From positions 1-50,803 of the forward strand of contig CADCFX010000004.1 of NCBI GenBank assembly GCA_902800945.1: a stretch of DNA of 50,803 nt, given 5' to 3'. Of this stretch, positions 33,021 through 42,238 are shown piece after piece; positions within the stretch are counted from its first letter, which is position 1, and each line of letters begins with the position of its first letter. Made by a program: the position numbers and the translations under genes. Source of the stretch: an uncultured Erysipelotrichaceae bacterium (lineage in GTDB: Bacteria > Bacillota_I > Bacilli_A > RF39 > UBA660). The notes beneath the pieces were generated by a model. It saw only the letters and a program-made list of their open reading frames with translations. It did not search any database and was not told the DNA's origin.

Positions 33021-33716
33021 TTACTCAACTGGACATATATCTTCTAATTCAAGATTTATCTTGTAATAAATCGTTTTATCTTCTTCGTTTGTGGCACTTA
33101 CTTCTAAATAAAAATTAGATTTTGTTAAATCCGAACAGGATGATTTATAATCATCTATATTAAATTTCACGTTTTTTAAATGTTCTTTAATTGTGGTATT
33201 ATGCCCTTCTTGTTCACAATCTTTTATTTTAGTATTAGTACCATTATAGTTTTCATATAATGACACTTTAAGATTTTTATATTTTGTATCATCATCTGAC
33301 TTTGTAGTAATATCTGTTATATAAATATATATCTTTCCTTTGGAATCATAGGCAAGACTCCCTGTGATGCTATAATCCGAATCGGATGTAGTAATTTTTT
33401 TAAAAGAAAAATTTCCTTTTTTATTGATAATAAGTATTCCTCCGATAATTATGAAGATTAGAATTATACCAGCAATTATTAATGGGACCTTTTTCTTAGA
33501 TTTAGGTTTTATTTCCCCATCTAGAATCTCAGTGATATCAACATTAAATAATTTGCTTATTTCGTGTAATTGGGCGATGTCTGGGACACTTTTGCCATTC
33601 TCCCATTTACTTACTGCTTGGAATGTGACATTTAGTTTTTCAGCCAGCTCTTTTTGAGTAAGATTATTATCTGTGCGAAGCTTTTTTATTAAAGCCCCTA
33701 CTTTTTCTTGATTCAT
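33021..33716 (-). CDS. XRE-family regulator with one membrane segment and extracytoplasmic domain
   Basis: 231 residues. Cro/CI-type helix-turn-helix (5-60: LTQKELAEKLNVTFQAVSKW), a single membrane segment (about 77-95: VPLIIAGIILIFIIIGGILI) and a ~130-residue outer domain ending in two Cys-containing stretches. Designed like the larger regulator at 3133. It starts 1 bp after ttcA, at the end of the copper-transport operon, an odd position for a regulator; the signal is unknown. Confidence 0.75.
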   Translation of the reverse strand: MNQEKVGALIKKLRTDNNLTQKELAEKLNVTFQAVSKWENGKSVPDIAQLHEISKLFNVDITEILDGEIKPKSKKKVPLIIAGIILIFIIIGGILIINKKGNFSFKKITTSDSDYSITGSLAYDSKGKIYIYITDITTKSDDDTKYKNLKVSLYENYNGTNTKIKDCEQEGHNTTIKEHLKNVKFNIDDYKSSCSDLTKSNFYLEVSATNEEDKTIYYKINLELEDICPVE

Positions 33717-33717
33717 A

Positions 33718-34548
33718 TTATTCCTCCTTTTCGAAATCTTCTAAAAAGGTATGTTTTTCGCCATCTTTTCTATAACCTAAGATGCAGTTTAGATTTATAT
33801 TGTCTAAGGCTTTGAATATGTTATTATCAATTTCTTTATTATTCTTTTTTAAGCTTGATATCAATTCTTTTATTTCTTTTCTTTTACCAGATAGTTCTTC
33901 TCTAGCTACTTTTTCAGTAAATTTACAAGCGCAGTTTAGAAATGTTAATTCATTATAGTTTTTCCACCTTATAATATCTTCTTCTTTAACTAGATATAAA
34001 GGTCTTATTAAATCTATACCTTTAAAATTATCACTATGTAATTTAGGAAGCATCGTTTTTATTTCTGAACCATAAAACATTGATAAAAGGGTTGTTTCTA
34101 TTACATCGTTAAAATGATGGCCTAAAGCTATTTTGTTACAGCCCATTTCTTGAGCTTTATTATAGAGGTGTCCTCTTCGCATTCTGGCACATAAGTAACA
34201 GGGATTATCAGCGCTCAATTTATTAGATACTGCAAAGATATCTGTTGTAAATATTTCGATAGGAATATTCATTAGTTCAGCGTTCTTTTTAATCATGGTA
34301 AGGTTTTGATCAGTATATCCAGGGTTCATTACAACATATTTGGCTTCAAATGGGACCATACCATGTCTTATTAATTCTTGGATGCATTTAGCAAGTAGAA
34401 ATGAGTCTTTTCCTCCACTTATGCAAATCATTACTTTATCATTTTCATTGATTAATTTATAATCTCTGATGGCTTTGATAAATTTCGAAAAAATATCTTT
34501 ACGAAATTTTTTTATAATACTCTTTTCTATCTCTCGATATTTTTCCAT
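33718..34548 (-). CDS. ttcA: TtcA-family tRNA 2-thiolation enzyme
   Basis: 276 residues. PP-loop SGGKDS (about 44-49) for ATP, a CYLCARMRR CxxC (about 115-118) and a later C-A-C that together can bind an [4Fe-4S] cluster, and ALGHHFNDVIETTLL. This is the TtcA/TuuA-type group that adds sulfur to tRNA (2-thiocytidine 32 in the type enzyme). The exact target in this organism is inferred. In operon after copZ (7 bp). Confidence 0.82.
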   Translation of the reverse strand: MEKYREIEKSIIKKFRKDIFSKFIKAIRDYKLINENDKVMICISGGKDSFLLAKCIQELIRHGMVPFEAKYVVMNPGYTDQNLTMIKKNAELMNIPIEIFTTDIFAVSNKLSADNPCYLCARMRRGHLYNKAQEMGCNKIALGHHFNDVIETTLLSMFYGSEIKTMLPKLHSDNFKGIDLIRPLYLVKEEDIIRWKNYNELTFLNCACKFTEKVAREELSGKRKEIKELISSLKKNNKEIDNNIFKALDNINLNCILGYRKDGEKHTFLEDFEKEE

Positions 34549-34555
34549 AATATCA

Positions 34556-34753
34556 CTACTTCTCTATTTTATATCCCGCTTCTTCTATTTTTTTCTCAAT
34601 TATGTCTAAGGGAGTATTATTACTTTTTATTTTGACAATACCACTTGGCAAATCTACTTTAACTTTATTTACCCCTTCTAGTTCTTTTAAAGCTTTTTCC
34701 ACTCTATTTTTACAATGTTCACACTTCATACCAATTACTTTAATTTCTATCAT
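34556..34753 (-). CDS. copZ: Copper chaperone (HMA domain)
   Basis: 65 residues, a lone heavy-metal-associated domain with GMKCEHC (8-14), where the CxxC binds Cu(I). It should deliver copper to CopA. The start overlaps copA by 4 bp, so the two are coupled. RBS AAGGAGAATGATAA. Confidence 0.9.
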   Translation of the reverse strand: MIEIKVIGMKCEHCKNRVEKALKELEGVNKVKVDLPSGIVKIKSNNTPLDIIEKKIEEAGYKIEK

Positions 34754-36951
34754 TTATCATTCTCCTTAATTCTTTTTAATCTTAATGAGTTTAATACTAC
34801 TATTAGACTACTTATCATCATTGATAAGGCTGCAAATACGGGATTTATTTTCCATGGTAGAAATCCCGTTGCGATTGGGATCATAATGATGTTGTAAAAG
34901 AAAGACCAAAAGAGGTTTGTTTTAATAATGTGTAGTGTTTTTTTACTAATATTTATTAAATCTAGTATTTTTAAGAGATTATCTTTTAAAAGAATAATAT
35001 CAGAAGAATTGGCAGCGATATCAGTCCCACCATATACAGAAACACCAACGTTAGCTGTTTTAAGACTAGGAGCATCATTAATACCATCTCCTACCATCAT
35101 TACCTGTCTACCTTCTTTTATATATTGTTTTACTAAAGATGTTTTTTCTTTAGGAAGTATGCCCCCTATAACATTTTCGATTTCTAATTCTTTACCTATT
35201 CTACTGGCAATTACTTTGTTATCGCCACTTAAGATAAAAGTATCAATATTCATTTCTTTTAGTTTTTTTATTAGTTTCTTCGATTCTTTCTTGATCGCAT
35301 CTCTAATACCTATTAATCCTACTAGTTGTTTATTTTCAAATACATAGATAATACTATTACCTTTTTCAAGTAGTTCTTTTTCATCTATTTCTTGATCTTT
35401 ACCTTTATCTAGATGTAGTTCTTTGAAGATTTTGTCGTTACCAACATAGAAACTACTTTTTCCTATTCCGCCTTTAAAACCAATGCCTGGAAACTCTTTA
35501 TAACTTAATACTTTTATATCTTTAGTTATATAGTTTTTAAATGCTAAGGCGATGGGATGATTACTTTTTCTTTCTAGATTTGCAACGATATTAATGAGAT
35601 CATCTTTTGAATAGTTACTATATGAAATGCATTCTGTTACTTGAAGTTTTCCTTCTGTAAGAGTTCCCGTTTTATCAAAAACGATAGTATCTATTTTATT
35701 AGCAGTTTCTAATACTTTACTATTTCTTATTAAAATTCCTTGTTTAGCACAGGTACCAAGACTAACTACTATGGCTAACGGAGTAGCCAGCCCAAGTGAA
35801 CAAGGACAAGATATTACGAGAACATTGACAAAAGATAATAGAGATTTATCTAATGTATGCCCCATAATAAGATGTATTATCAAGGTTATTAGTGCAACCA
35901 TAAATATTCCCGGGACGAAATAACTGCTAATTTTATCAACTAAGCGAGCAATATTTGGTTTGGTATTACTAGCTTCTGTTACTAGCCTAACTATTTCTGA
36001 AATTGTCGATTTAGGCCCAATTCTGGTTGCTTTATATTCTATAAATCCATCTATATTAATTGACCCAGCTACTACTTCGTCACCAACGGTCTTTTTAACG
36101 GGAAGACTTTCGCCATTTAAGAACGATTCATCAGTATGGGTTATGCCTTTAGTAATTATTCCATCGACAGCAATCTTCATTCCTGGTTTACAGATAAGAA
36201 CCATGTTTTCTTTTACTTCATTTATTGTTATTTCTTTTTCTTTATAATCTTCTTTTATTAAAGCGGTAAGAGGTGTTATTTGAACCAGGTCTTTAATAGC
36301 ATCTTTGGTTTTTTCTTTACTTATACTATCTATATATCTTCCTATTTTTACAAGATATATAATCATTACGACAGAATCAAAGTATAAATTATGGACTAGA
36401 TTGTAATTACCATTTAGGACTTGAAAAAGATTTATTGTACTGTAGATAAAACTAGATGTTATTCCTATAGTTACTAAAGAGTCCATATTTGGGTTTTTTC
36501 TTAGTATGTTTTTTAATCCATTAATAATTATATTTAGGCCATAACCAATAAATATACAGGAGATTATAAATAGTGTTATTGCAAATATTTTGGGATGATT
36601 ACTAGTGTTAAATATAGAAGGAACTGGTAGCTTCAACATGTTAGCAAAAGATAAATAAGCTATTAATAATACTAGTGGTAAAAAAGCTAGTAATATTCTT
36701 TTTTTATTGTTTAGTAATTTGGTATTATCATATTCTTTATATAACCCTAATGATTTATATCCCGATTCACTTATATATTTTTCAATATCTTCTATTCCTA
36801 TTATTTCATCGTTATATGTAACTGTAGTACATGCTAAAACCAGGTTAGTAAGGGAGTCCTCTATTCCTTTTTGTTTACTTAAGTGCTTATCTATAGCATT
36901 TGAACAAGCACTACACGTCATACCAGATATACTTAGTGTTATTTTTTTCAT
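34750..36951 (-). CDS. copA: P1B-type copper-exporting ATPase
   Basis: About 733 residues from the ATG at 36951 (GGATGTAGTC before it). One N-terminal HMA domain (GMTCSACSNA), eight membrane segments, the CPC motif in SCPCSLG (about 385), the phosphorylation site DKTGTLTEG (about 428) and GDGINDAP (about 622). Exports Cu(I) from the cytosol at the cost of ATP. No CsoR or CopY gene or cop box is seen. Confidence 0.93.
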   Translation of the reverse strand: MKKITLSISGMTCSACSNAIDKHLSKQKGIEDSLTNLVLACTTVTYNDEIIGIEDIEKYISESGYKSLGLYKEYDNTKLLNNKKRILLAFLPLVLLIAYLSFANMLKLPVPSIFNTSNHPKIFAITLFIISCIFIGYGLNIIINGLKNILRKNPNMDSLVTIGITSSFIYSTINLFQVLNGNYNLVHNLYFDSVVMIIYLVKIGRYIDSISKEKTKDAIKDLVQITPLTALIKEDYKEKEITINEVKENMVLICKPGMKIAVDGIITKGITHTDESFLNGESLPVKKTVGDEVVAGSINIDGFIEYKATRIGPKSTISEIVRLVTEASNTKPNIARLVDKISSYFVPGIFMVALITLIIHLIMGHTLDKSLLSFVNVLVISCPCSLGLATPLAIVVSLGTCAKQGILIRNSKVLETANKIDTIVFDKTGTLTEGKLQVTECISYSNYSKDDLINIVANLERKSNHPIALAFKNYITKDIKVLSYKEFPGIGFKGGIGKSSFYVGNDKIFKELHLDKGKDQEIDEKELLEKGNSIIYVFENKQLVGLIGIRDAIKKESKKLIKKLKEMNIDTFILSGDNKVIASRIGKELEIENVIGGILPKEKTSLVKQYIKEGRQVMMVGDGINDAPSLKTANVGVSVYGGTDIAANSSDIILLKDNLLKILDLINISKKTLHIIKTNLFWSFFYNIIMIPIATGFLPWKINPVFAALSMMISSLIVVLNSLRLKRIKENDK

Positions 36952-37002
36952 GACTACATCCAACCTTTTGCATTATTACTTAGACATTACTATTTTAACA
37001 TA

Positions 37003-37028
37003 GAAAAAGATTACCTGCACGATAATCC
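37003..37028 (-). terminator. Terminator of the MBL-fold gene
   Basis: Minus strand GATTA...TAATC followed by T5; a short stem and long loop, modest. Confidence 0.45.
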
Positions 37029-37059
37029 ATCATTTTTGAACTATATTTTTTTTCTGAAT

Positions 37060-37695
37060 CTATTCTTTAATTAGTATGTTAACATCTATATCATTATTAA
37101 CTAGTTCTTTAAGTTTTTTAGCATCTTCTTTTTTGCCAACTATAGAGCCGTAGTGAATTGGAATAACAACACTCGGTTTAATAATGTTAGCAAGGGTTGC
37201 AGCCTCTTTATAATCCATTGTATAGGTACCACCAATTGGCAAGAAAGCGATATCACATTTCACTTGTTTATTCTCTTCTGTAATATCTGTATCACCAGCT
37301 ATATAATATCTTTTATCATTGATAATAATTATATAACCGAGCCAATTATACTCTCTTTTATGAAAAGGTTTGTTAGTATTATAACTAGGTATTGTATAAA
37401 ACTTATAATCTAATACTTGATATTCTTGATTAGGTTTTGCTTTAATAATTTGGTTATTATTTATGTTTAATGTTGTTAACTTATCTACTTCTTTTTCGGG
37501 AATAATAAAAATTGTATCTTCTTTTCTTACTTTATTTAGATCTTCTAAAGACAAATGATCATAATGACTATGGGTAATAAAAATTATGTCGGCATCGTTA
37601 TAATCTTCTTCTATTCTAAACGGATCAAAACGAATTATTCTTTTATCTTCAATTCTAATACTTGATTGAGTATTTATAGTTATATTTTGTAACAT
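37060..37695 (-). CDS. Metallo-beta-lactamase-fold hydrolase (UlaG-like)
   Basis: 211 residues. The metal motif HSHYDHL (about 36-42), a later GDTD (about 130) and PIHYGS (about 180) are the ligand sites of the UlaG-like/UPF0173 metal-dependent hydrolases. Cytosolic; substrate unknown. Follows a terminator at 37714-37734, so it is expressed by read-through or from an unseen promoter. RBS AAGGAG. Confidence 0.82.
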   Translation of the reverse strand: MLQNITINTQSSIRIEDKRIIRFDPFRIEEDYNDADIIFITHSHYDHLSLEDLNKVRKEDTIFIIPEKEVDKLTTLNINNNQIIKAKPNQEYQVLDYKFYTIPSYNTNKPFHKREYNWLGYIIIINDKRYYIAGDTDITEENKQVKCDIAFLPIGGTYTMDYKEAATLANIIKPSVVIPIHYGSIVGKKEDAKKLKELVNNDIDVNILIKE

Positions 37696-37713
37696 AATTA
37701 AACTCCTTTACCA

Positions 37714-37734
37714 GAAAAAGAGAGATATCTCTCC
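37714..37734 (-). terminator. Terminator of the rlmN-prpC-pknB-rsgA-rpe operon
   Basis: Minus strand GAGAGATATCTCTC followed by T5. Confidence 0.6.
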
Positions 37735-38244
37735 TCAATAATAGATATAGTAGTTATATTTTTCTTCATCTTTATAGCGCCCGATGAATATTTTAGTATC
37801 TTCATTTATTTTTTCATACTCTTTTTTATCTACTAATATTTCAACTTGACTATCATCAACTCTTACAACTACTGTGTATAGTTTTTCAGCATCATTAATT
37901 CCCCCAGCCATTTGATGATATAGAAACTTAGTGTTAGTATTTACTTCTTCTATGTTTTTCTTTTTACCATAAAAATGTTGGTATAACTTTTTGTAAAGAA
38001 GAAGGAATACGATGATTATAAAGAATAGTACTATAGTTAATATAAGTAATGTATAAATGTTTTCCGTTTTACTTCCCCCTTTAGAAGAAAGGCTAGCAAA
38101 TGTTATTAAATATATAAGCCCTATTGCTAAGAATGAAATGATAAAGAAATACTTAGTTCTTTTAAAGAATCTTCTGTTTTCTGTTCTTCTAATAGTTTTT
38201 AATTCTTCTTTAGTAGGCAATCTCCAACCATATATATTATTCAT
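37735..38244 (-). CDS. Two-segment membrane protein, last gene of the pknB operon
   Basis: 169 residues from the ATG at 38244, 2 bp after the rpe stop, with AAAGGAATGTTAATT upstream; the ATG at 38253 has no room for a ribosome binding site. Two membrane segments (about 33-53 and 65-88) flank a short loop; the C-terminal ~75 residues are cytosolic and beta-rich (VVVRVDDSQVEILVDKKEYE). No family recognised. Confidence 0.65.
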   Translation of the reverse strand: MNNIYGWRLPTKEELKTIRRTENRRFFKRTKYFFIISFLAIGLIYLITFASLSSKGGSKTENIYTLLILTIVLFFIIIVFLLLYKKLYQHFYGKKKNIEEVNTNTKFLYHQMAGGINDAEKLYTVVVRVDDSQVEILVDKKEYEKINEDTKIFIGRYKDEEKYNYYIYY

Positions 38245-38246
38245 AA

Positions 38247-38891
38247 TTAACATTCCTTTAATAGTTTTATTCTTTCATCAAAATCTGAACTCTTACATAT
38301 ATAAGAGCCAGATACAACCATATCTACTCCTGATTCTTTGGCTAAAGAAATGGTATCAGCATTTATTCCACCATCAATGTTTATAACATATTTATAATTG
38401 TTCTCTTCTCTTAATTCTTTTAGTGTTTCAACTTTATATAAAACACTATCCATGAATTTTTGACCACCAGCACCAGGTTTAACACTCATTACTAATACTT
38501 GATCTACATGACTGAGTAAAGGAACAATATGACTTACTTTAGTTTCGGGATTTATAGCTATCCCTACTTTTTTACCAGTGTGCTTTATCATGTTAATAAC
38601 ATCTATTGGGCGACGATGAGATTCATAATGAATGGTGATATATTCAACACTTGGTATTTTAGCTAAATCTCTAACGTATTTATTGGGTGAACAAACCATT
38701 AGATGAACATCTAAGGGTTTATTAGTTTGTTTAAACATTTTTTTAATGTCAGCTATTTCAAAATTCTTAGTAGATACAAAGTTACCATCCATTACGTCAA
38801 CATGGATATAGTCAGCTATACCTTCGTCTATTTTTTGTATTGTTTCTTCTAGTGGATAATCACTACTTATAAATGAAACCCCAACTTTCAT
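38247..38891 (-). CDS. rpe: Ribulose-phosphate 3-epimerase
   Basis: 214 residues, a full-length TIM barrel. Signatures: HVDVMDGNFV (about 31-40, catalytic Asp and metal ligands), DVHLMVCSP (65), VLVMSVKPGAGGQKF (about 137-151) and NIDGGIN (about 175). Interconverts ribulose 5-phosphate and xylulose 5-phosphate in the pentose phosphate pathway. The start overlaps the rsgA stop by 4 bp, the usual Bacillota arrangement. Confidence 0.95.
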   Translation of the reverse strand: MKVGVSFISSDYPLEETIQKIDEGIADYIHVDVMDGNFVSTKNFEIADIKKMFKQTNKPLDVHLMVCSPNKYVRDLAKIPSVEYITIHYESHRRPIDVINMIKHTGKKVGIAINPETKVSHIVPLLSHVDQVLVMSVKPGAGGQKFMDSVLYKVETLKELREENNYKYVINIDGGINADTISLAKESGVDMVVSGSYICKSSDFDERIKLLKEC

Positions 38892-39718
38892 TTTATCTCC
38901 TCCATTATTTTCAAATAATTGTCATAGCGAGATTTTAATATTCTTTTATTCTCTACGGCTTTTTTTATTTCACAATCATCTTCTTTATTATGAAGACAAT
39001 CACGATATTTGCATTCATAATCTTTAAACTCTCTAAATGTATATTGTAATTCTTCTTTTGAAATTGTATTTAGTTCTAAAGAAGAAAAACCAGGAGTATC
39101 CGCTACTAAAGCATCGTCTATATCATATAATTCAGTATGTCTAGTAGTATGTTTTCCCCTTCCTAGAGCTTTGCTTATTTCTTTGGTTTCTATATCATAT
39201 TTGTCTGTTAGTTTATTAATTAAGGTTGATTTCCCAGCTCCTGATTGACCAGCTAGAACAACTATTTTTCCTTTAATAGCTTTAATTATACGAGCCGATT
39301 CGGTATTAAAGAAAACTTGATACCCGATCGATTCGTAGTATTCTTTTAGTGTAGCTATTTCTTCTTTCTTTTCATCTGTTAATAAGTCTAATTTTGTAAA
39401 CACTATTAGCGGTTCAATATTATTATAAGTAATAATTGATATTAGTTTATCTAATAGTATTAAATCTAAATCAGGTTCTTTAACACTAGCTATGATAAGG
39501 GCATTATCAACATTAGCTATCGCTGGTCTTTTTAGTTCATTTTTACGAGGAAGTATTTTAACGATAATGTTATTGTCTGTATCAACAATAACATTATCGC
39601 CGACTAAAGGGGTTATACCTTTATTTCTAAATACTCCTCTTGCTCGACAACCAAAGAGCATATCATCTATTTTAACTGTGTATAAGTTGCTAATTATTCT
39701 AATTATTTGACCATTCAT
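38888..39718 (-). CDS. rsgA: Ribosome small-subunit GTPase RsgA
   Basis: 276 residues. N-terminal OB fold, circularly permuted GTPase (FTKLDLL before GQSGAGKSTLIN at about 158-169; ADTPGFSS), and the C-terminal zinc knuckle CKYRDCLHNKEDDC (about 240-253). Assists late 30S maturation. Start at 39718 follows TTAGGTGTCTA, overlapping the end region of pknB. In the conserved order prpC-pknB-rsgA-rpe. Confidence 0.95.
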   Translation of the reverse strand: MNGQIIRIISNLYTVKIDDMLFGCRARGVFRNKGITPLVGDNVIVDTDNNIIVKILPRKNELKRPAIANVDNALIIASVKEPDLDLILLDKLISIITYNNIEPLIVFTKLDLLTDEKKEEIATLKEYYESIGYQVFFNTESARIIKAIKGKIVVLAGQSGAGKSTLINKLTDKYDIETKEISKALGRGKHTTRHTELYDIDDALVADTPGFSSLELNTISKEELQYTFREFKDYECKYRDCLHNKEDDCEIKKAVENKRILKSRYDNYLKIMEEIK

Positions 39719-39725
39719 TAGACAC

Positions 39726-41495
39726 CTAACATAGATTTGTTTCGGAACACTCTTCTTCTGTATTTCCTCCTTCTGGAGTTACAGATCCATCGTTTGCTTT
39801 AGCTACTTTAATAGTTAGTGTTGTTCCCTCAGTAACAGTAAATCCTTTTTCTCTACTTTGATAGAAGATTGTACCAGGATTATAGTCTGAATTTGTATCA
39901 TAAGTTACTTTTAAAGTAACATTATGTTCATCGCAGAAGGCTTGAACTTGTTCTACGGTATATGAACCATCTTTAAAATCAGGATATTTAACTACTATAT
40001 CGGGAATATATAATGTAATAGAATCGTTAGCTCTAAGTTTAGTACCGGCTTCAACATCTTGACTCATAACTACTCCGTCTTTAGCTTCTTCTCCTTCTTT
40101 TACTTCTTTTCTTTCTATTAGAACATTAATTCCATATACTTCTAACATACCTTTTATTTCTTGATAATTTTTGCCAGCATAGTTTTCAATAGTTACTGTT
40201 GAATCACCAGTTGAAATAGTTAAAGTAACTGTTGTTCCAGATGCTCTTTTACTTCCAGCAGCTGGATTAGTCTTAATGACATGATCTTTTTTTATCTCCG
40301 AACTACTTTCTTCTTTTTGCGTATCAGCTACTTCAAAGCCTTCATCTTGAATCTTCTTTATAGCTTGTTTTACTGTCATATTAGTTACATCTGGGATAAT
40401 TTTATCCTTACCATTAATAAGAGATGGAATAAATAAGAAGACAGCTGCAACTAATATTACTAAACCGGTAAATATTGAAGCCAAGATAATTAATAGTTTA
40501 TTCTCTTTTTGTATTTCTTCTTCATCTACTTGTTTTACCTTTACTTTTTTACCAGAATCTTCTTCTTCGTCATCTTCCATTTCAACGGCTTTTTCTACTT
40601 GTTTGGTAAATTTTTTACCATCAGTATCTAGCTCAGGATATTTGTATTCTAGTTTTGGCTCGTTTAAACGAGATTCTTCTAAGCAAGTTACTAAATCTTC
40701 ATACATTTCTCTAGCATCACTATATCTATTTTTAGGATTTTTAGCTGCAGCTTTTAAAATGATATTTTCAACGCTTTGAGGAATCTCTGGTAATTCTTCT
40801 CTAATAGAAGGTAGAGGTTCTTTTAAGTGCTTTAAAGCTATTTCAACGGCGTTATCTCCACGATATGGTAAAGTACCTGATAATAATTCATACATTAATA
40901 TACCCATTGAGTATATATCACTTTTTAGGGTTGAACCTTTACCAGAAGCTTGTTCTGGTGGGAGGTAATGAACACTTCCCATTACAGAGTTAGTTTGAGT
41001 TAATTGAGTAGCATTCATAGCCATTGCTATACCAAAATCAGTAATTTTTACTAAACCATTTTCTAGAATCATTATGTTTTGTGGCTTAATATCTCTATGA
41101 ATGATATATGAATCATGGGCTACAGATAAACCATCTGCTATTTGACTCATTATATCTACTACTTCAGAAACAGTTAGTTTACCTCTTTTTTTCAATAACT
41201 CTTTAAGTGTTTTACCATCTATATATTCCATGACAATGAAATATTGGCCATTATCATCACCAACATCATAAACCTCAACTATATTAGGATGAGATAATGA
41301 TGAAGCTGATAAGGCTTCTCTTTGGAAACGGCGGACAAATTTTTCGTCGTCAGCAAGATCTCCACGTAATACTTTTACAGCTACGTCACGATCTAGTATT
41401 GTATCATATGCGAGATAAACATTAGCCATTCCACCTTCACCAATAGATTTGATGATTTGGTATCTATCGTTTATCTTTTGACCTTTCATTATCAT
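39726..41495 (-). CDS. pknB: PASTA-domain Ser/Thr protein kinase (PknB/PrkC)
   Basis: 589 residues. Kinase domain about 10-270 (GEGGMANVYLAYD, HRDIKPQNIM, DFGIA), an acidic linker, one membrane segment (about 338-360) and three extracellular PASTA domains (about 365-570) that sense peptidoglycan fragments. The C terminus ECSETNLC carries two Cys. Start either ATG 41495, coupled to prpC by ATGA, or ATG 41489. Forms a switch with the adjacent phosphatase, acting on cell division and envelope targets. Confidence 0.95.
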   Translation of the reverse strand: MIMKGQKINDRYQIIKSIGEGGMANVYLAYDTILDRDVAVKVLRGDLADDEKFVRRFQREALSASSLSHPNIVEVYDVGDDNGQYFIVMEYIDGKTLKELLKKRGKLTVSEVVDIMSQIADGLSVAHDSYIIHRDIKPQNIMILENGLVKITDFGIAMAMNATQLTQTNSVMGSVHYLPPEQASGKGSTLKSDIYSMGILMYELLSGTLPYRGDNAVEIALKHLKEPLPSIREELPEIPQSVENIILKAAAKNPKNRYSDAREMYEDLVTCLEESRLNEPKLEYKYPELDTDGKKFTKQVEKAVEMEDDEEEDSGKKVKVKQVDEEEIQKENKLLIILASIFTGLVILVAAVFLFIPSLINGKDKIIPDVTNMTVKQAIKKIQDEGFEVADTQKEESSSEIKKDHVIKTNPAAGSKRASGTTVTLTISTGDSTVTIENYAGKNYQEIKGMLEVYGINVLIERKEVKEGEEAKDGVVMSQDVEAGTKLRANDSITLYIPDIVVKYPDFKDGSYTVEQVQAFCDEHNVTLKVTYDTNSDYNPGTIFYQSREKGFTVTEGTTLTIKVAKANDGSVTPEGGNTEEECSETNLC

Positions 41496-42238
41496 TCTTC
41501 TTCACCACTTTCAAGTGTTAAGTAAGCTACTGAAATATTGTCCTGTCCACCCCTTGCATTACTTTTTCTAATTAGCTTAATTAATTTTTCTTCTATTTCT
41601 AGTTCTTCATCATTTAGAACTTTCTCTATTTGTTCTTTACTAAGCATGTTAGTCAATCCATCACTACATAGTAAGATTCCATCAACATTTGTATCTACTT
41701 CAAAAATATCAATATCAACCTTATCAAAAGTACCTAATGCTTTCATTAGGACATTTTTCTTAGGATGGTACTTAGCTTCTTCTTCTGTTAAATCCCCCGC
41801 ATCGATAAGAAGGTTTACTAATGTATGATCTTTAGTTACTTTAGTAAGTTTACCATTCTTAAAAACAAAGCCTGAAGAATCTCCAACATTACCAAATATT
41901 AGGAATTCTTTGGTAAGAAGTGCTAAAACACAAGTAGTTCCCATGCCCGTACTTTCAGGATTTTCTTTGGTATAATCTATTATTTCTTTATTGATTTCTG
42001 CTATGTTATCTCTTATCCAATTAATGCCATCTATCTTGCTTCCGATTGTAGACGTTTCGGTAAATCTTTTGCCTAGATGAGTTAAGACTAGAGAAGAAGC
42101 TACTTCTCCAGCTCTATGTCCACCCATTCCATCAGCAACGATAAGAAGATATTCGTTATTAGCGTTTTTTAAAATGGTAACAGAATCTTCGTTATGATTT
42201 CTTACTTTTCCTGTATCTGTTAAATAAAAACTCTTCAT
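41492..42238 (-). CDS. prpC: PP2C-type Ser/Thr phosphatase (PrpC/Stp)
   Basis: 248 residues. Metal-binding motifs NEDS (14-17), VADGMGGHRAGE (about 35-46), TGMGTT, GDSS and GQDNIS near the C terminus place it in the PPM/PP2C family. Removes phosphates put on by PknB. Its start overlaps the rlmN stop and its stop overlaps pknB. Confidence 0.95.
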   Translation of the reverse strand: MKSFYLTDTGKVRNHNEDSVTILKNANNEYLLIVADGMGGHRAGEVASSLVLTHLGKRFTETSTIGSKIDGINWIRDNIAEINKEIIDYTKENPESTGMGTTCVLALLTKEFLIFGNVGDSSGFVFKNGKLTKVTKDHTLVNLLIDAGDLTEEEAKYHPKKNVLMKALGTFDKVDIDIFEVDTNVDGILLCSDGLTNMLSKEQIEKVLNDEELEIEEKLIKLIRKSNARGGQDNISVAYLTLESGEEE

